A stretch of 18,602 nucleotides of DNA from CAVALG01 sp963589585 (GTDB taxonomy: Bacteria > Bacillota > Clostridia > Oscillospirales > Acutalibacteraceae): contig CAVALG010000142.1 in the NCBI GenBank assembly GCA_963589585.1, positions 1 through 18,602 on the forward strand, written 5' to 3'. Below, one piece after another: positions 1 to 6,643 of this stretch. A program made the position numbers and the translations under genes. The notes beneath the pieces were generated by a model. That model was not told where the DNA came from. It worked only from the letters and a program-made list of their open reading frames with translations, and did no database searches. Each line of letters begins with the position of its first letter. The first letter of the stretch is position 1.

Positions 1-245
1 GCGATGCTGAAAGACTGACAGGGAAAACCGCCGCAAATAAGGTCGATATCCGGCAAGGTGTATGGATCAATAGTTCTTGCGTCTGCAAAATATAACTCTC
101 CTTCCGTGGGGTACATGGCGTCATACGCCTGTTTTGCGTATTTGTCTATTTCGCAGTAGCCGACGCATTCAAAACCGCCGAGCCGTTCAAGCCCCGACCG
201 GAAGCCTCCGATTCCTGCAAACATATCCAAAAATCTGATTGGCAT
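1..245 (-). CDS. DNA (cytosine-5) methyltransferase, N-terminal part (truncated by window edge)
   Basis: This is the first 81 codons of a C5-cytosine DNA methyltransferase, which methylates cytosine in a specific site using S-adenosylmethionine. Motif I (DMFAGIGGFRSGLE, residues 7-20) binds the cofactor. Motif IV (GGFPCQSFS, residues 72-80) carries the catalytic cysteine, C76. The ATG at 243-245 directly precedes the invariant RFLDMFAGIGG block, so the start is well supported. The rest of the gene lies beyond the left edge, so target specificity and any partner nuclease cannot be seen. It is the last visible gene of a minus-strand run that includes an ArdA-like protein. By inference it acts as an orphan methylase that protects the element from host restriction. 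A complete restriction-modification pair is not excluded. Confidence 0.9.
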   Translation of the reverse strand, partial: MPIRFLDMFAGIGGFRSGLERLGGFECVGYCEIDKYAKQAYDAMYPTEGELYFADARTIDPYTLPDIDLICGGFPCQSFSI

Positions 246-292
246 AGGTCATCCGACCTGATTTGTTCTTTTTCTGTTCCGCCTCGCTTTCC

Positions 293-778
293 TCACATTG
301 TCATACCGAAGCCTTCGGATTCGTCCTCATCCTCGGTTTCCTCATCGGTTTCATCTGCGGCGTCGCTGTCGCCCTCACATTCGCCCTCAAAGCCGTTTTC
401 AGCGGCCTCCTCGTCCGTTTCCTCGTGGGTATCCTCCGTGGGGCTTTCGGCGTCAATTTGGCTCTCACGCTCGGCCTGCTCTCGGTCAAGTTCGGTTTCG
501 ATGAGACCGAGGACGAATTCTTTCTGACTAATATTGTTGCGGTGCAGATAGTCCTTGATTCGCTGAAACAGTTCCTCCGGCACCTGAAATGCCATAGTTC
601 TCATATTGCCCATGTTCTTTCCTTCTTTCTGTTGTATTTTCGGGTGGAGTTCATCGTCCACCGCAAGGGTGATAAACTCAGCCATTGTCATCCCTTCATG
701 CCGTTCGAGGTATTCCTTGATTTCGGCATGGAGGTCGGCGTCGATTTTTACGGTGATGCCTTTCTTTTCATCCGCCAT
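293..778 (-). CDS. Tandem ribbon-helix-helix protein with acidic tail
   Basis: A 161-aa protein that I read as two consecutive ribbon-helix-helix-like modules. The first (about residues 5-44) has a strand GITVKID followed by two helices. The second (about 58-98) has a strand MRTMAFQVP followed by two helices. The last 60 residues are almost entirely Asp, Glu, Ser and Thr (for example ETEDEDESEG). Known RHH proteins bind DNA as dimers through the paired strands; two modules in one chain could form an intramolecular pair. The acidic tail is atypical for a plain repressor and might modulate DNA binding or contact a partner. The start overlaps the end of the upstream 46-aa ORF by 11 bases, so the two are probably translationally coupled. 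Role inferred: regulator or accessory DNA-binding protein of the element. Confidence 0.75.
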   Translation of the reverse strand: MADEKKGITVKIDADLHAEIKEYLERHEGMTMAEFITLAVDDELHPKIQQKEGKNMGNMRTMAFQVPEELFQRIKDYLHRNNISQKEFVLGLIETELDREQAERESQIDAESPTEDTHEETDEEAAENGFEGECEGDSDAADETDEETEDEDESEGFGMTM

Positions 779-908
779 TGCGCTCGTTCCTTTCTATATA
801 TTTTTTGATAATTTCCGCAAGCAGTTCCTCTGCCGACACTTCACGCTCGGCGGCTGCTCGGAGCAGCATATCTGCCTGCGGATGTGGAATTAAAATATCG
901 TGTTCCAA
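768..908 (-). CDS. Small 46-aa protein with TTG start
   Basis: A short reading frame with a TTG start at 906-908. It begins MEHDILIPHPQADM and ends in NERNGG. A GGAGG Shine-Dalgarno sequence lies about 7 bases before the TTG, and the stop overlaps the first codons of the RHH gene by 11 bases. The frame therefore fills the otherwise empty gap between the DUF4314 gene and the RHH gene. Most of the protein is predicted helix (residues about 12-42, rich in Ala, Glu and Leu) and it has no membrane segment. I do not recognise the family. Spacing, ribosome-binding site and overlap are the evidence that it is real. A homology check in related elements would settle it. Confidence 0.6.
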   Translation of the reverse strand: MEHDILIPHPQADMLLRAAAEREVSAEELLAEIIKKYIERNERNGG

Positions 909-919
909 TAGGCAACCTC

Positions 920-1225
920 CTACATTCCCATGACGGGGCCGTTGGCCTCGTCCATATCCTCGCTGTCGGTCTGTTCCTCGGCGAGTTCCTCATCGGTGAG
1001 CTTGCGGAAAGAGTCCACCTCGCTGTTCAGCGGAAGAGTGCGCCCGTTATCCCATTTCATAAAAATCTGCCCAATGTCATCGACCGAGTCTACCGTTCCT
1101 CTTGTGCCGGACGGCACAGGATCGAGGTAATCGTCCATGTTGTTGAGCAGGATTCGGGTGCCTGCCGGATATCTTTTTTTATTGATTTCGGCAAGTCTGC
1201 GCAAATGCTCATATTCATTCATCAT
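920..1225 (-). CDS. DUF4314 domain protein
   Basis: A 101-aa protein that I recognise as the DUF4314 type found in Tn1549-like elements of Firmicutes. The core runs from KRYPAGTRILLNNMDD through PVPSGTRGTVDSVDDIG to FMKWDNGRTL, a small beta-barrel-like pattern with conserved Gly and Trp. It resembles short SH3/KOW-like folds, but I cannot assign a function. The C-terminus is acidic. The start at 1225 is preceded by ACGGAGG. The gene sits between the acidic 284-aa gene and the 46-aa ORF on the same strand with short gaps, consistent with one transcript. The biochemical role of the family is unknown to me. Confidence 0.75.
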   Translation of the reverse strand: MMNEYEHLRRLAEINKKRYPAGTRILLNNMDDYLDPVPSGTRGTVDSVDDIGQIFMKWDNGRTLPLNSEVDSFRKLTDEELAEEQTDSEDMDEANGPVMGM

Positions 1226-1272
1226 ATTTACCTCCGTGTTGTTTTAAAGTTGCTTGCACTGCGGTTTTACAA

Positions 1273-2127
1273 TCATATCTGCATCCCTCCAGTCTGTGTT
1301 TCGTTTTGCTGCAGGTATTCGTCAAACTCGCTCTCGGCCATCATGGTGTAGTCATCGCCGCTGTTCCAGAACGAGACGAACAATTTGCCGTCCATTGTAT
1401 CAATGGGCTGCTGCTCAAAGCCTTCGCCGAGGCCGTCCGAACACTGTCCGGTAAGCCAATCCCGAAGCGCTTCCGTTTCCTCTGCGGTGAGAGCTTCTTT
1501 GAGGCTGCAGTCGATCCGTCCGAACAGCCTGCCGCCGTGCATTTCCACCGACCATACAGCTGAGGTCAGCTTTTCGCTCACGCCGTCATCCTCGTTATAG
1601 TACGCCGCCATGTCGTTTTCGTCATTTGCGGTGTATTCCTTTAATGCGTCGCTGATTTCATCTGCGCTGTCGGCAAGGTAGGAATCGCCGACCGTGAACA
1701 TATCTCCGTCGCCCTCGTTGATGTTCCCGATGAGAGGGCAGAAGAACACAGCCTTTACGGGATCAGTATCCTGCGTCATCTGACGGACGGCGGAAATCAC
1801 TTCATCCATTGAATCGTACTGGTCGTAGAGGATATTCTGTTCGAGTTCCTCTTTGATGTCCTCGCTTGCCGCCTGAATGACATTCGTCAGCATATTGGCG
1901 TCGGCGATGGTGTTTTTCTCATTCAGCGTGAGGAGCAGATGCTGACCGAAGTCACTCTCGCTGAACAGTTTTACGCCGATGTCCTCGTCCTCGTTGTCGG
2001 TCAGCGGAATCCGTTTCGGTGGCTGCTGAATGCCGATGGAACGCAGCTTGTCATAAATGTCGTAAATACTGTGAGGCAGTTCGAGAACGAGGGTGTTCTC
2101 TTTATTGCGGATAATTGCGGTAATCAT
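1273..2127 (-). CDS. Acidic element-encoded protein, possible ArdA-related
   Basis: A 284-aa protein of unknown function, strongly acidic throughout with many Asp/Glu clusters (for example TDNEDEDIG and YNEDDGVSEK). Its first 120 residues follow a strand/helix plan similar to the N-terminus of the adjacent ArdA-like protein: a short strand pair, LELPHSIYDIYDKLRSIGI, then LTLNEKNTIADANML, then YDSMDEVISAV. This similarity was judged by eye. The C-terminal part (about 195-265) contains AVWSVEMHGGRLFGRIDC and a DGKLFVSFWN segment. It follows the ArdA-like gene by two bases, and its Shine-Dalgarno (GGGAGG) lies inside the end of that gene. A DNA-mimic role is an inference from charge and position only. 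Confidence 0.65.
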   Translation of the reverse strand: MITAIIRNKENTLVLELPHSIYDIYDKLRSIGIQQPPKRIPLTDNEDEDIGVKLFSESDFGQHLLLTLNEKNTIADANMLTNVIQAASEDIKEELEQNILYDQYDSMDEVISAVRQMTQDTDPVKAVFFCPLIGNINEGDGDMFTVGDSYLADSADEISDALKEYTANDENDMAAYYNEDDGVSEKLTSAVWSVEMHGGRLFGRIDCSLKEALTAEETEALRDWLTGQCSDGLGEGFEQQPIDTMDGKLFVSFWNSGDDYTMMAESEFDEYLQQNETQTGGMQI

Positions 2128-2129
2128 AT

Positions 2130-3266
2130 TTACATTCCTCCCATCGTCATAGGCTCGTCCTGATATAAGATGTCGAGCAGGCTTGTGTCGGTGTCGTTGT
2201 AGATAAAATTACCACCGACAAATTTGCCATAGTATTCCTCTGCGATATGCTTTCCGAAAGCGCCGAAATCAAAGTATTTTTCCAATTCCGGCGGCATGGC
2301 ATATTGGTCAGTATGATCGACAACATATCTGCCGACATCATCGTAATCCGCCACACCCTCAGCAACCGTAAAGCAGTCAATGTTCTTCGCAAGCCGTGCA
2401 AGCTGCTCGGCGTCCTCGGCCTCTGCGTATTCGGCAACCGCCCACAGCTTTTCCATATCCATATCGGCACGGTTTACGGCGGCTGCGAGCTTGTTCAGTT
2501 CGTAAGCACCTCCCTCGGCGGCGATTTCTTTGAAGCGCTCTGCCCATTTATCACTTTCAATGCAATGATCCTCCCATGAGAGTTCTACATCATCCGGTGT
2601 GGGTGCGCCGAGTCGGGCGAACGCTTTGTCGATGGCTTCTTCCTCACAGGGGAGATACAGATACTCGGCCTTTCCGTTGTACTCAGCCCGTATAAAGCAA
2701 AGCATTTGATCATACACATACGCCGGAAAAACCTGCCCGTCATATACTTTCTGAAACGGCGTATTTTCGTCAACAAACAGCAATCCGTGTTCGGTAAAAA
2801 CGCCCTTGCCGGAATGAACAATCTCTCTGCCGAGCTTTGCATATTTCGGATCGTCTGCATCATCGGCAGGCAGACAGCCCTTGACCGTGAGCAGATATTC
2901 TCGACCGATTTTGCCCATATCGCCGATGTCCTGAATCAGCGGATATCGGTTGAGGTTGAAACTCAGATTGATAAGGTCGGGCAGAGTGTCAAAGCCCTCT
3001 GATTTCATCGCTTCGTAAAACTGATATTCCTCATCGCCAAAGAAACCGTCCATTCGTTTTCCGAGGAAGTTGACTTCATCGAGGTTGACGAATCGGTCTT
3101 GGAGGCAGTCAAGTTCTTTTGGGAATGTGACCTCGGATACATACAGTTCAAGCGGCGTGATATCCTCGGCGTGAATTCTTTCGAGTGCCGCATTCATTTC
3201 CTTTTCGGTGCAGGGAAAGCGGAGGTCGGTCTGACTGTTTTCGTATTTGATTTTCAGTTTAATCAT
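2130..3266 (-). CDS. ardA: ArdA-type antirestriction protein
   Basis: A 378-aa acidic protein. The C-terminal third resembles the ArdA family: ELNKLAAAVNRADMDMEKL (about residues 257-275), then DYDDVGRYVVDH, then YFDFGAFGKHIAEEYYGKF and GGNFIY. ArdA proteins mimic bent B-form DNA with surface carboxylates and block type I restriction-modification enzymes during conjugative entry. At 378 residues it is about twice the length of a classic ArdA (roughly 165-170 aa). The additional N-terminal region (1-250) includes another strand/helix unit beginning LRFPCTEKEMNAALERI. The start ATG at 3264-3266 overlaps the end of the upstream gene by 8 bases and has GGGAG about 7 bases upstream. Antirestriction activity is inferred from family membership. 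Confidence 0.75.
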   Translation of the reverse strand: MIKLKIKYENSQTDLRFPCTEKEMNAALERIHAEDITPLELYVSEVTFPKELDCLQDRFVNLDEVNFLGKRMDGFFGDEEYQFYEAMKSEGFDTLPDLINLSFNLNRYPLIQDIGDMGKIGREYLLTVKGCLPADDADDPKYAKLGREIVHSGKGVFTEHGLLFVDENTPFQKVYDGQVFPAYVYDQMLCFIRAEYNGKAEYLYLPCEEEAIDKAFARLGAPTPDDVELSWEDHCIESDKWAERFKEIAAEGGAYELNKLAAAVNRADMDMEKLWAVAEYAEAEDAEQLARLAKNIDCFTVAEGVADYDDVGRYVVDHTDQYAMPPELEKYFDFGAFGKHIAEEYYGKFVGGNFIYNDTDTSLLDILYQDEPMTMGGM

Positions 3267-3855
3267 GGCAGTTCTCCCTTATGGCTGCGAGTCCGAATCT
3301 GCGGATCGCCATTGCGTTGCAGATAGTGCGGAACAGCATAGGCGGAACGAGGTCGGCGTCTGACAGATCCGACACGGTAATGTGCTTTGTGCCGAGCGTC
3401 AAATCCTTTGCCGCACAGTAGAGGGTGTAGGCTCTCTCGGTGCAGTTGCTGAGCTTGATATTTTCAAAGAACACACAGCCGCTGTGTACATGGTGCTTGC
3501 AGCAGTTCCACAGTCTTGGGTCGGCGGTGAGCAAATACAGAGCCGAAAGCAGAGCGTAATTCTCTCTGTGTACATTCCTTGCGGCAAGTGCAAATCTTGC
3601 CCGGTGCTTTTCATTAAGGTAGGTCATAGGCGTTTCCTCGCTTTCGATATATTCGGTAAATCTTTTTTGAAAGGGCGGACAGCGTATCTGTTGCATGGTG
3701 GCTGTCAGCAGTTCAGAGGGTGTGGCTGCGGTTACGGCGATGACCGTTTGCGTTTCGGTAAAACGGAAGCCCACACCCCTTGGTTTGAAGTTCGGTATGG
3801 CGGTCATGAGCCGTTCGATGCGGCGGCTGTATGGTCGTTCGGAAAATATGGTCAT
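3259..3855 (-). CDS. Unrecognised 198-aa element protein, possibly DUF6075-like
   Basis: The frame is open further upstream, but the start at 3855 is preferred because AAGGAG lies about 10 bases upstream and any longer version would overlap the previous gene and a terminator. The first 75 residues contain RPYSRRIERLMTAIPNFKPRG. The second part, from M77 (MTYLNEKHRARF), is a helical block with LLSALYLLTADPRLW and several Cys and His residues (CCKHHVHSGC). It resembles what I remember of DUF6075, at low confidence. A second good ribosome-binding site (GAGGA, about 8 bases upstream) precedes M77 in frame, so a 122-aa product could also be made. No function can be assigned. Confidence 0.6.
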   Translation of the reverse strand: MTIFSERPYSRRIERLMTAIPNFKPRGVGFRFTETQTVIAVTAATPSELLTATMQQIRCPPFQKRFTEYIESEETPMTYLNEKHRARFALAARNVHRENYALLSALYLLTADPRLWNCCKHHVHSGCVFFENIKLSNCTERAYTLYCAAKDLTLGTKHITVSDLSDADLVPPMLFRTICNAMAIRRFGLAAIRENCHD

Positions 3856-3883
3856 GAGTTCTTTTCTCCTTGCTGTGAAATAG

Positions 3884-3917
3884 AAAAAGCCCTCCGGGTT
3901 TTGTGTGACCGGAGGGC
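3884..3917 (-). terminator. Intrinsic terminator between two element genes
   Basis: A perfect 9-bp stem (GCCCTCCGG with CCGGAGGGC, at 3889-3897 and 3909-3917) with an 11-base loop is followed on the minus strand by five T residues. It lies just after the stop of the 214-aa gene and about 30 bases before the next start at 3855. It should end or attenuate transcription from upstream. Confidence 0.8.
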
Positions 3918-3928
3918 GATTGATAGTA

Positions 3929-4573
3929 TTACATATTCTGTTGTGGAGCCGCTGTCTGTTCAAAGGTCGGCGGCTCGGCTTCGAGGGAGGGGTATCCGTC
4001 CGTGATCTTTTCTTGGAGCTTATCGAGCTGCCGTTCCTGCTCATAGGTCAGCGTTTCGCAATTGGCCTTGGCAAAGTCCACACAGCGATAGAGGTCTGCC
4101 GATTCCTGTTCGCCGAACAGTCGGTGCTTGCTGACAAGACCGGAGCGCACTGCAAAGGCTTCTTTGACATATTCATAGTTCGGAGAATAATCTCCCCAGA
4201 ACACCGAGTCGCCGTCTGCATTCTGTTTCCATGTGCAGAACATAAAGCCGTTCTTTTCGCTGTAGGTTGCCGCCAACACCGTATCGCCGAAGGCGGCAAG
4301 CTGTCTGTAATCGGAAACATCGGCAGCCTGCATTTGCGGTGCGTGTTCGTAGAGACCGACATATTCCCGCACCGTAGAGACTTCATCCTGAATGTCTGCA
4401 ATTTTACTGCGGTATTCATCTGAGAGATTTTGGTCGGCGTTGCTCAAATACTGACCGTTGTATTTTATCCGGCAGAGGGGGATGCCGTCCGAGGATACCT
4501 CCAGCCATCCGCTGCCGTCTATCTTGGTGTCGTATCGAGTCCTGAGCCGTTTGGATAATTCTTTCTGTAGCAT
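3929..4573 (-). CDS. Unrecognised 214-aa element protein
   Basis: A 214-aa soluble protein of unknown function and the first gene of the minus-strand element run visible here. Residues about 20-45 (GWLEVSSDGIPLCRIKYNGQYL) look like a small beta sheet. Residues 50-75 are helical and charged. A central segment (GFMFCTWKQNADGDSVFWGDYSPNYEYVKEAFAVRSGLV is the recognisable region, about residues 110-148, quoted here in parts: GFMFCTWKQ, FWGDYSPNY, KEAFAVRSGLV) contains the most distinctive aromatic residues. The C-terminus is a charged helix ending in a Pro/Gln-rich tail. The start has GGAG about 9 bases upstream. It is flanked by intrinsic terminators on both sides, so it may be a separately transcribed unit. 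No domain is recognised. Confidence 0.6.
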   Translation of the reverse strand: MLQKELSKRLRTRYDTKIDGSGWLEVSSDGIPLCRIKYNGQYLSNADQNLSDEYRSKIADIQDEVSTVREYVGLYEHAPQMQAADVSDYRQLAAFGDTVLAATYSEKNGFMFCTWKQNADGDSVFWGDYSPNYEYVKEAFAVRSGLVSKHRLFGEQESADLYRCVDFAKANCETLTYEQERQLDKLQEKITDGYPSLEAEPPTFEQTAAPQQNM

Positions 4574-4599
4574 ATCTGTTTTCTCCTTTTCGGGGTAAT

Positions 4600-4634
4600 A
4601 AAAAAGGCAGATAGATTTTTGATTTCTATCTGCC
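4600..4634 (-). terminator. Intrinsic terminator upstream of the 214-aa gene
   Basis: A perfect 10-bp stem (GGCAGATAGA with TCTATCTGCC, at 4606-4615 and 4625-4634) with a 9-base loop is followed on the minus strand by six T residues. It sits about 30 bases before the start of the 214-aa gene. It would end transcripts arriving from the tRNA side, or act as an attenuator. Confidence 0.85.
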
Positions 4635-4739
4635 TGCGTATCGGATATTCGGTTGTGTGATAGTTCAAGACATCCAACAAAGGGAAAACATCATTTTTAT
4701 ATCTGTCAAAACGGTTCGCTGAAATTTTGCCGTATAAAC

Positions 4740-4794
4740 GGTGAAAACCCCGATAAAATCGGGGTTTTCACGGGCTACATCTATTTTGTAGCCC
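4740..4794. terminator. Two adjacent strong hairpins after the tRNA-Leu gene
   Basis: Two perfect stems lie back to back. One has 14-bp arms (GTGAAAACCCCGAT with ATCGGGGTTTTCAC) around a 3-base loop. The other pairs GGGCTACA with TGTAGCCC. The first has A-rich and T-rich flanks inside the stem and can work as a terminator in either direction. On the minus strand both follow the tRNA-Leu 3' end. Confidence 0.75.
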
Positions 4795-4799
4795 TCTTA

Positions 4800-4881
4800 T
4801 GGTGCGGGCGACAGGACTTGAACCTGCACGGTTGCCCACTAGTTCCTAAGACTAGCGTGTCTGCCATTCCACCACGCCCGC
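4800..4881 (-). tRNA. tRNA-Leu (anticodon UAG)
   Basis: On the minus strand the gene starts GCGGGCG, pairs with CGCCCGC at the other end, and continues into discriminator A and an encoded CCA. The anticodon arm is CTAGT-CTTAGGA-ACTAG, giving anticodon TAG (UAG), which reads CUN leucine codons. The long variable arm typical of tRNA-Leu is present (TGGGCAACCGTG). The T-arm is GCAGG-TTCAAGT-CCTGT. The 3' end faces the mobile region, the usual orientation when a tRNA gene serves as an integration site. Whether it does so here is inference. Confidence 0.95.
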
Positions 4882-5014
4882 ATATTTTGCCTACATATAT
4901 TAACACACTGACGGGTGAATGTCAACTTTTACTTAAATAAATCCGTGAAACACATTCCGTGACATACGCGGCGGTTTTTCATTTTGAATTTGCGGTGCGG
5001 GGTCCGCTTTTGGC

Positions 5015-5043
5015 TTGCAAAGCCGACGTTTATGTGTTATTCT
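5015..5043 (+). promoter_or_regulatory. Candidate obgE promoter
   Basis: TTGCAA and TATTCT are separated by 17 bases, about 100 bases before the obgE start. The -10 is imperfect, but the same -35 hexamer (TTGCAA) with a 17-base spacer is used in two clearer promoters of this window (proS and the DUF3048 gene). The region 4882-5145 contains nothing else that I can identify. Confidence 0.4.
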
Positions 5044-5145
5044 AATAACCGAAGGATATAAAATCATCGGGGCTGCGCAAACCAAACATCGGGCAGGGCT
5101 CATTACCGGGTCTGCTATCACGGCAGCGGGAGAACGGAGAACAAA

Positions 5146-6414
5146 ATGTTTGTTGATATAACCAAAATTTACATTAAGGCAGGCAACGGCGGAAACGGAA
5201 AAGTGTCGTTCCACCGTGAAAAATATATTGCGTCGGGCGGGCCCGACGGTGGCGACGGCGGCCGCGGCGGAAACGTTGTTTTTGTTGCGGACGATAATTT
5301 ATCCACCCTGGTGGATTTTCGCTATCGCCGCAAATACATTGCCGAAAACGGCGGCGACGGCGGCGCGGCGCGCTGCTCGGGCAAAAAGGCGGAAGATCTT
5401 GTTTTGCGTGTTCCGCGCGGCACGCTTGTAAAGGACGCCGCCACGGGCAGGCTGATGGCGGATATATCGGATGATGAACCCGTAGTGATAGCAAAAGGCG
5501 GAAACGGCGGTTGGGGCAACTGCCACTTTGCGACGCCGACGCGGCAGACGCCGCGGTTTGCCAATCCCGGCAACCCGGGCGAGGAATTTGAGGTTAATCT
5601 TGAACTTAAACTTCTTGCGGACGTGGGGCTTATCGGCTTCCCGAACGTCGGAAAATCCACATTTATTTCGGTAGTAAGCGAAGCAAAGCCGAAGATAGCC
5701 AACTACCATTTTACCACGCTTACGCCGGTGCTCGGTGTTGTCCGCAAGGGCGAAAAAAGTTTTGTGATGGCGGATATTCCGGGGCTTATTGAGGGCGCGG
5801 GAAGCGGCGTCGGGCTCGGTCACGAATTTTTGCGCCATATTGAGCGCTGCCGACTGCTTGTGCATATAATTGACGCTTCGGGCAGCGAGGGGCGCGACCC
5901 GATTGAAGATTTTAACGCGATAAACCGCGAACTTGCCGAGTTTGACGCCGATCTGGCGCAGCGTGAACAGATTGTGGTTGCCAACAAATGCGATATGTGC
6001 GAGCCGGAACAGCTTGAAAAACTGAGGGAATATTTTGTCGGTAAAGGATACGATTTCTTCCCGTGTATGGCGGCGATAGCCGAAGGAACCGACAAGGCGG
6101 TTAACCGCATAGCCGAGCGGCTTTCCAAACTTCCGCCGGTTAAACGGTACGAGGCTGACCCTGTTCCGGAAGAAGAACTTATGCCCAAAAACAACCGCGA
6201 ATTCACGCTGCACAAAGAGGGTGACCGCTTTGTGGTTGAGGGTGAATGGCTGCTTAAACTGCTTAACAGCGTTAACCCCGACGATTACGAGTCGCTGCAG
6301 TATTTTCAGCGCACGCTTCAGTCAAGCGGAATTATCGACGCGCTTGTTAAGGCAGGCGTGCAGGACGGCGACACAGTTTGTGTTTATGATATTGAGTTTG
6401 ATTATATATCCTAA
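5146..6414 (+). CDS. obgE: GTPase ObgE/CgtA
   Basis: A 422-aa Obg-family GTPase that acts in late 50S ribosome assembly and stress signalling. The glycine-rich Obg fold occupies residues 1-158 (AGNGGNGKVSFHREKY, GGDGGRGGNV). The G domain follows, with the P-loop GFPNVGKST (164-172), G3 DIPGL (210-214) and G4 NKCD (280-283). A C-terminal OCT domain (about 350-422, VEGEWLLKLLNSVNPDDYES) is present, as in many Firmicutes. Length and order fit the family. GGAG about 8 bases upstream supports the ATG at 5146. The neighbours often found upstream, rplU and rpmA, are absent; a divergent tRNA gene and an integrated element lie there instead. Downstream is a long repeat-filled region. Confidence 0.97.
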   Translation: MFVDITKIYIKAGNGGNGKVSFHREKYIASGGPDGGDGGRGGNVVFVADDNLSTLVDFRYRRKYIAENGGDGGAARCSGKKAEDLVLRVPRGTLVKDAATGRLMADISDDEPVVIAKGGNGGWGNCHFATPTRQTPRFANPGNPGEEFEVNLELKLLADVGLIGFPNVGKSTFISVVSEAKPKIANYHFTTLTPVLGVVRKGEKSFVMADIPGLIEGAGSGVGLGHEFLRHIERCRLLVHIIDASGSEGRDPIEDFNAINRELAEFDADLAQREQIVVANKCDMCEPEQLEKLREYFVGKGYDFFPCMAAIAEGTDKAVNRIAERLSKLPPVKRYEADPVPEEELMPKNNREFTLHKEGDRFVVEGEWLLKLLNSVNPDDYESLQYFQRTLQSSGIIDALVKAGVQDGDTVCVYDIEFDYIS

Positions 6415-6470
6415 TGCGGTAATCAGACATTTGTGAATAATCGGTTTACGGACGCGGTTCCGTTTGTTTT

Positions 6471-6588
6471 CCGACCGCTGCCCCAAGCGTCCGCTTGGGC
6501 GGCGGGCGCACACACAGGGCTTTGCCGGTTTTGCAGACACTCCCTATTGTGCGCCCGTCCGAAAACTTTTGTTTTCGGCAGCGGTCGG
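6471..6588. repeat. Cloverleaf-like palindrome 1
   Basis: A 118-bp inverted-repeat structure. The outer stem is CCGACCGCTGCC (6471-6482) with GGCAGCGGTCGG (6577-6588). Inside are three arms: hairpin CCAAGCG/CGCTTGG (6483-6498), a central arm GGGCGCACA/TGTGCGCCC (6504-6512 and 6548-6556) and hairpin CGAAAAC/GTTTTCG (6560-6577). Imperfect pairing continues outwards (CGTTTG with CAAACG). The same arm sequences occur in reverse order in palindrome 2. Confidence 0.85.
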
Positions 6589-6602
6589 CGGCAAACGAAA
6601 CT

Positions 6603-6632
6603 GCAGCAGGTTCGAGTCCTGTCACACCGGCA
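6603..6632 (+). pseudogene. tRNA 3'-end-like fragment (T-arm and acceptor), tRNA-Pro-like
   Basis: The sequence GCAGG-TTCGAGT-CCTGT has the exact form of a tRNA T-arm with the invariant TTCGA. It is followed by CACACCG, which would be the 3' strand of an acceptor stem. The pattern is closest to bacterial tRNA-Pro. No matching 5' half (CGGTGTG), D-arm or anticodon arm is found upstream; palindrome 1 ends 14 bases before it. No CCA follows. This may be a tRNA remnant, an attachment-site scar or a chance resemblance. Confidence 0.45.
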
Positions 6633-6643
6633 TACAACAAAAG

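Noticed and set aside
263..808. 181-aa plus-strand frame antisense to the RHH gene
   Set aside because: The opposite strand has a recognisable RHH protein with overlapping neighbours; the hydrophobic product comes from reading the acidic tail backwards.
4681..4709. Minus-strand promoter with TTGACA before the element genes
   Set aside because: The -35 is perfect (4704-4709) but there is no acceptable -10 at 16-18 bases.
4653..4940. 95-aa plus-strand frame through the tRNA-Leu region
   Set aside because: It crosses the tRNA gene and two terminator hairpins; the CGRQDLNLHG peptide is the familiar antisense translation of a tRNA T-arm.
5041..5145. Riboswitch in the obgE leader
   Set aside because: GCAAACC and a small CTGC/GCAG hairpin are present, but no known riboswitch core could be matched.
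5299..6213. 304-aa minus-strand frame antisense to obgE
   Set aside because: It is a shadow of the clearly conserved obgE coding frame, with basic and aromatic-rich nonsense composition.
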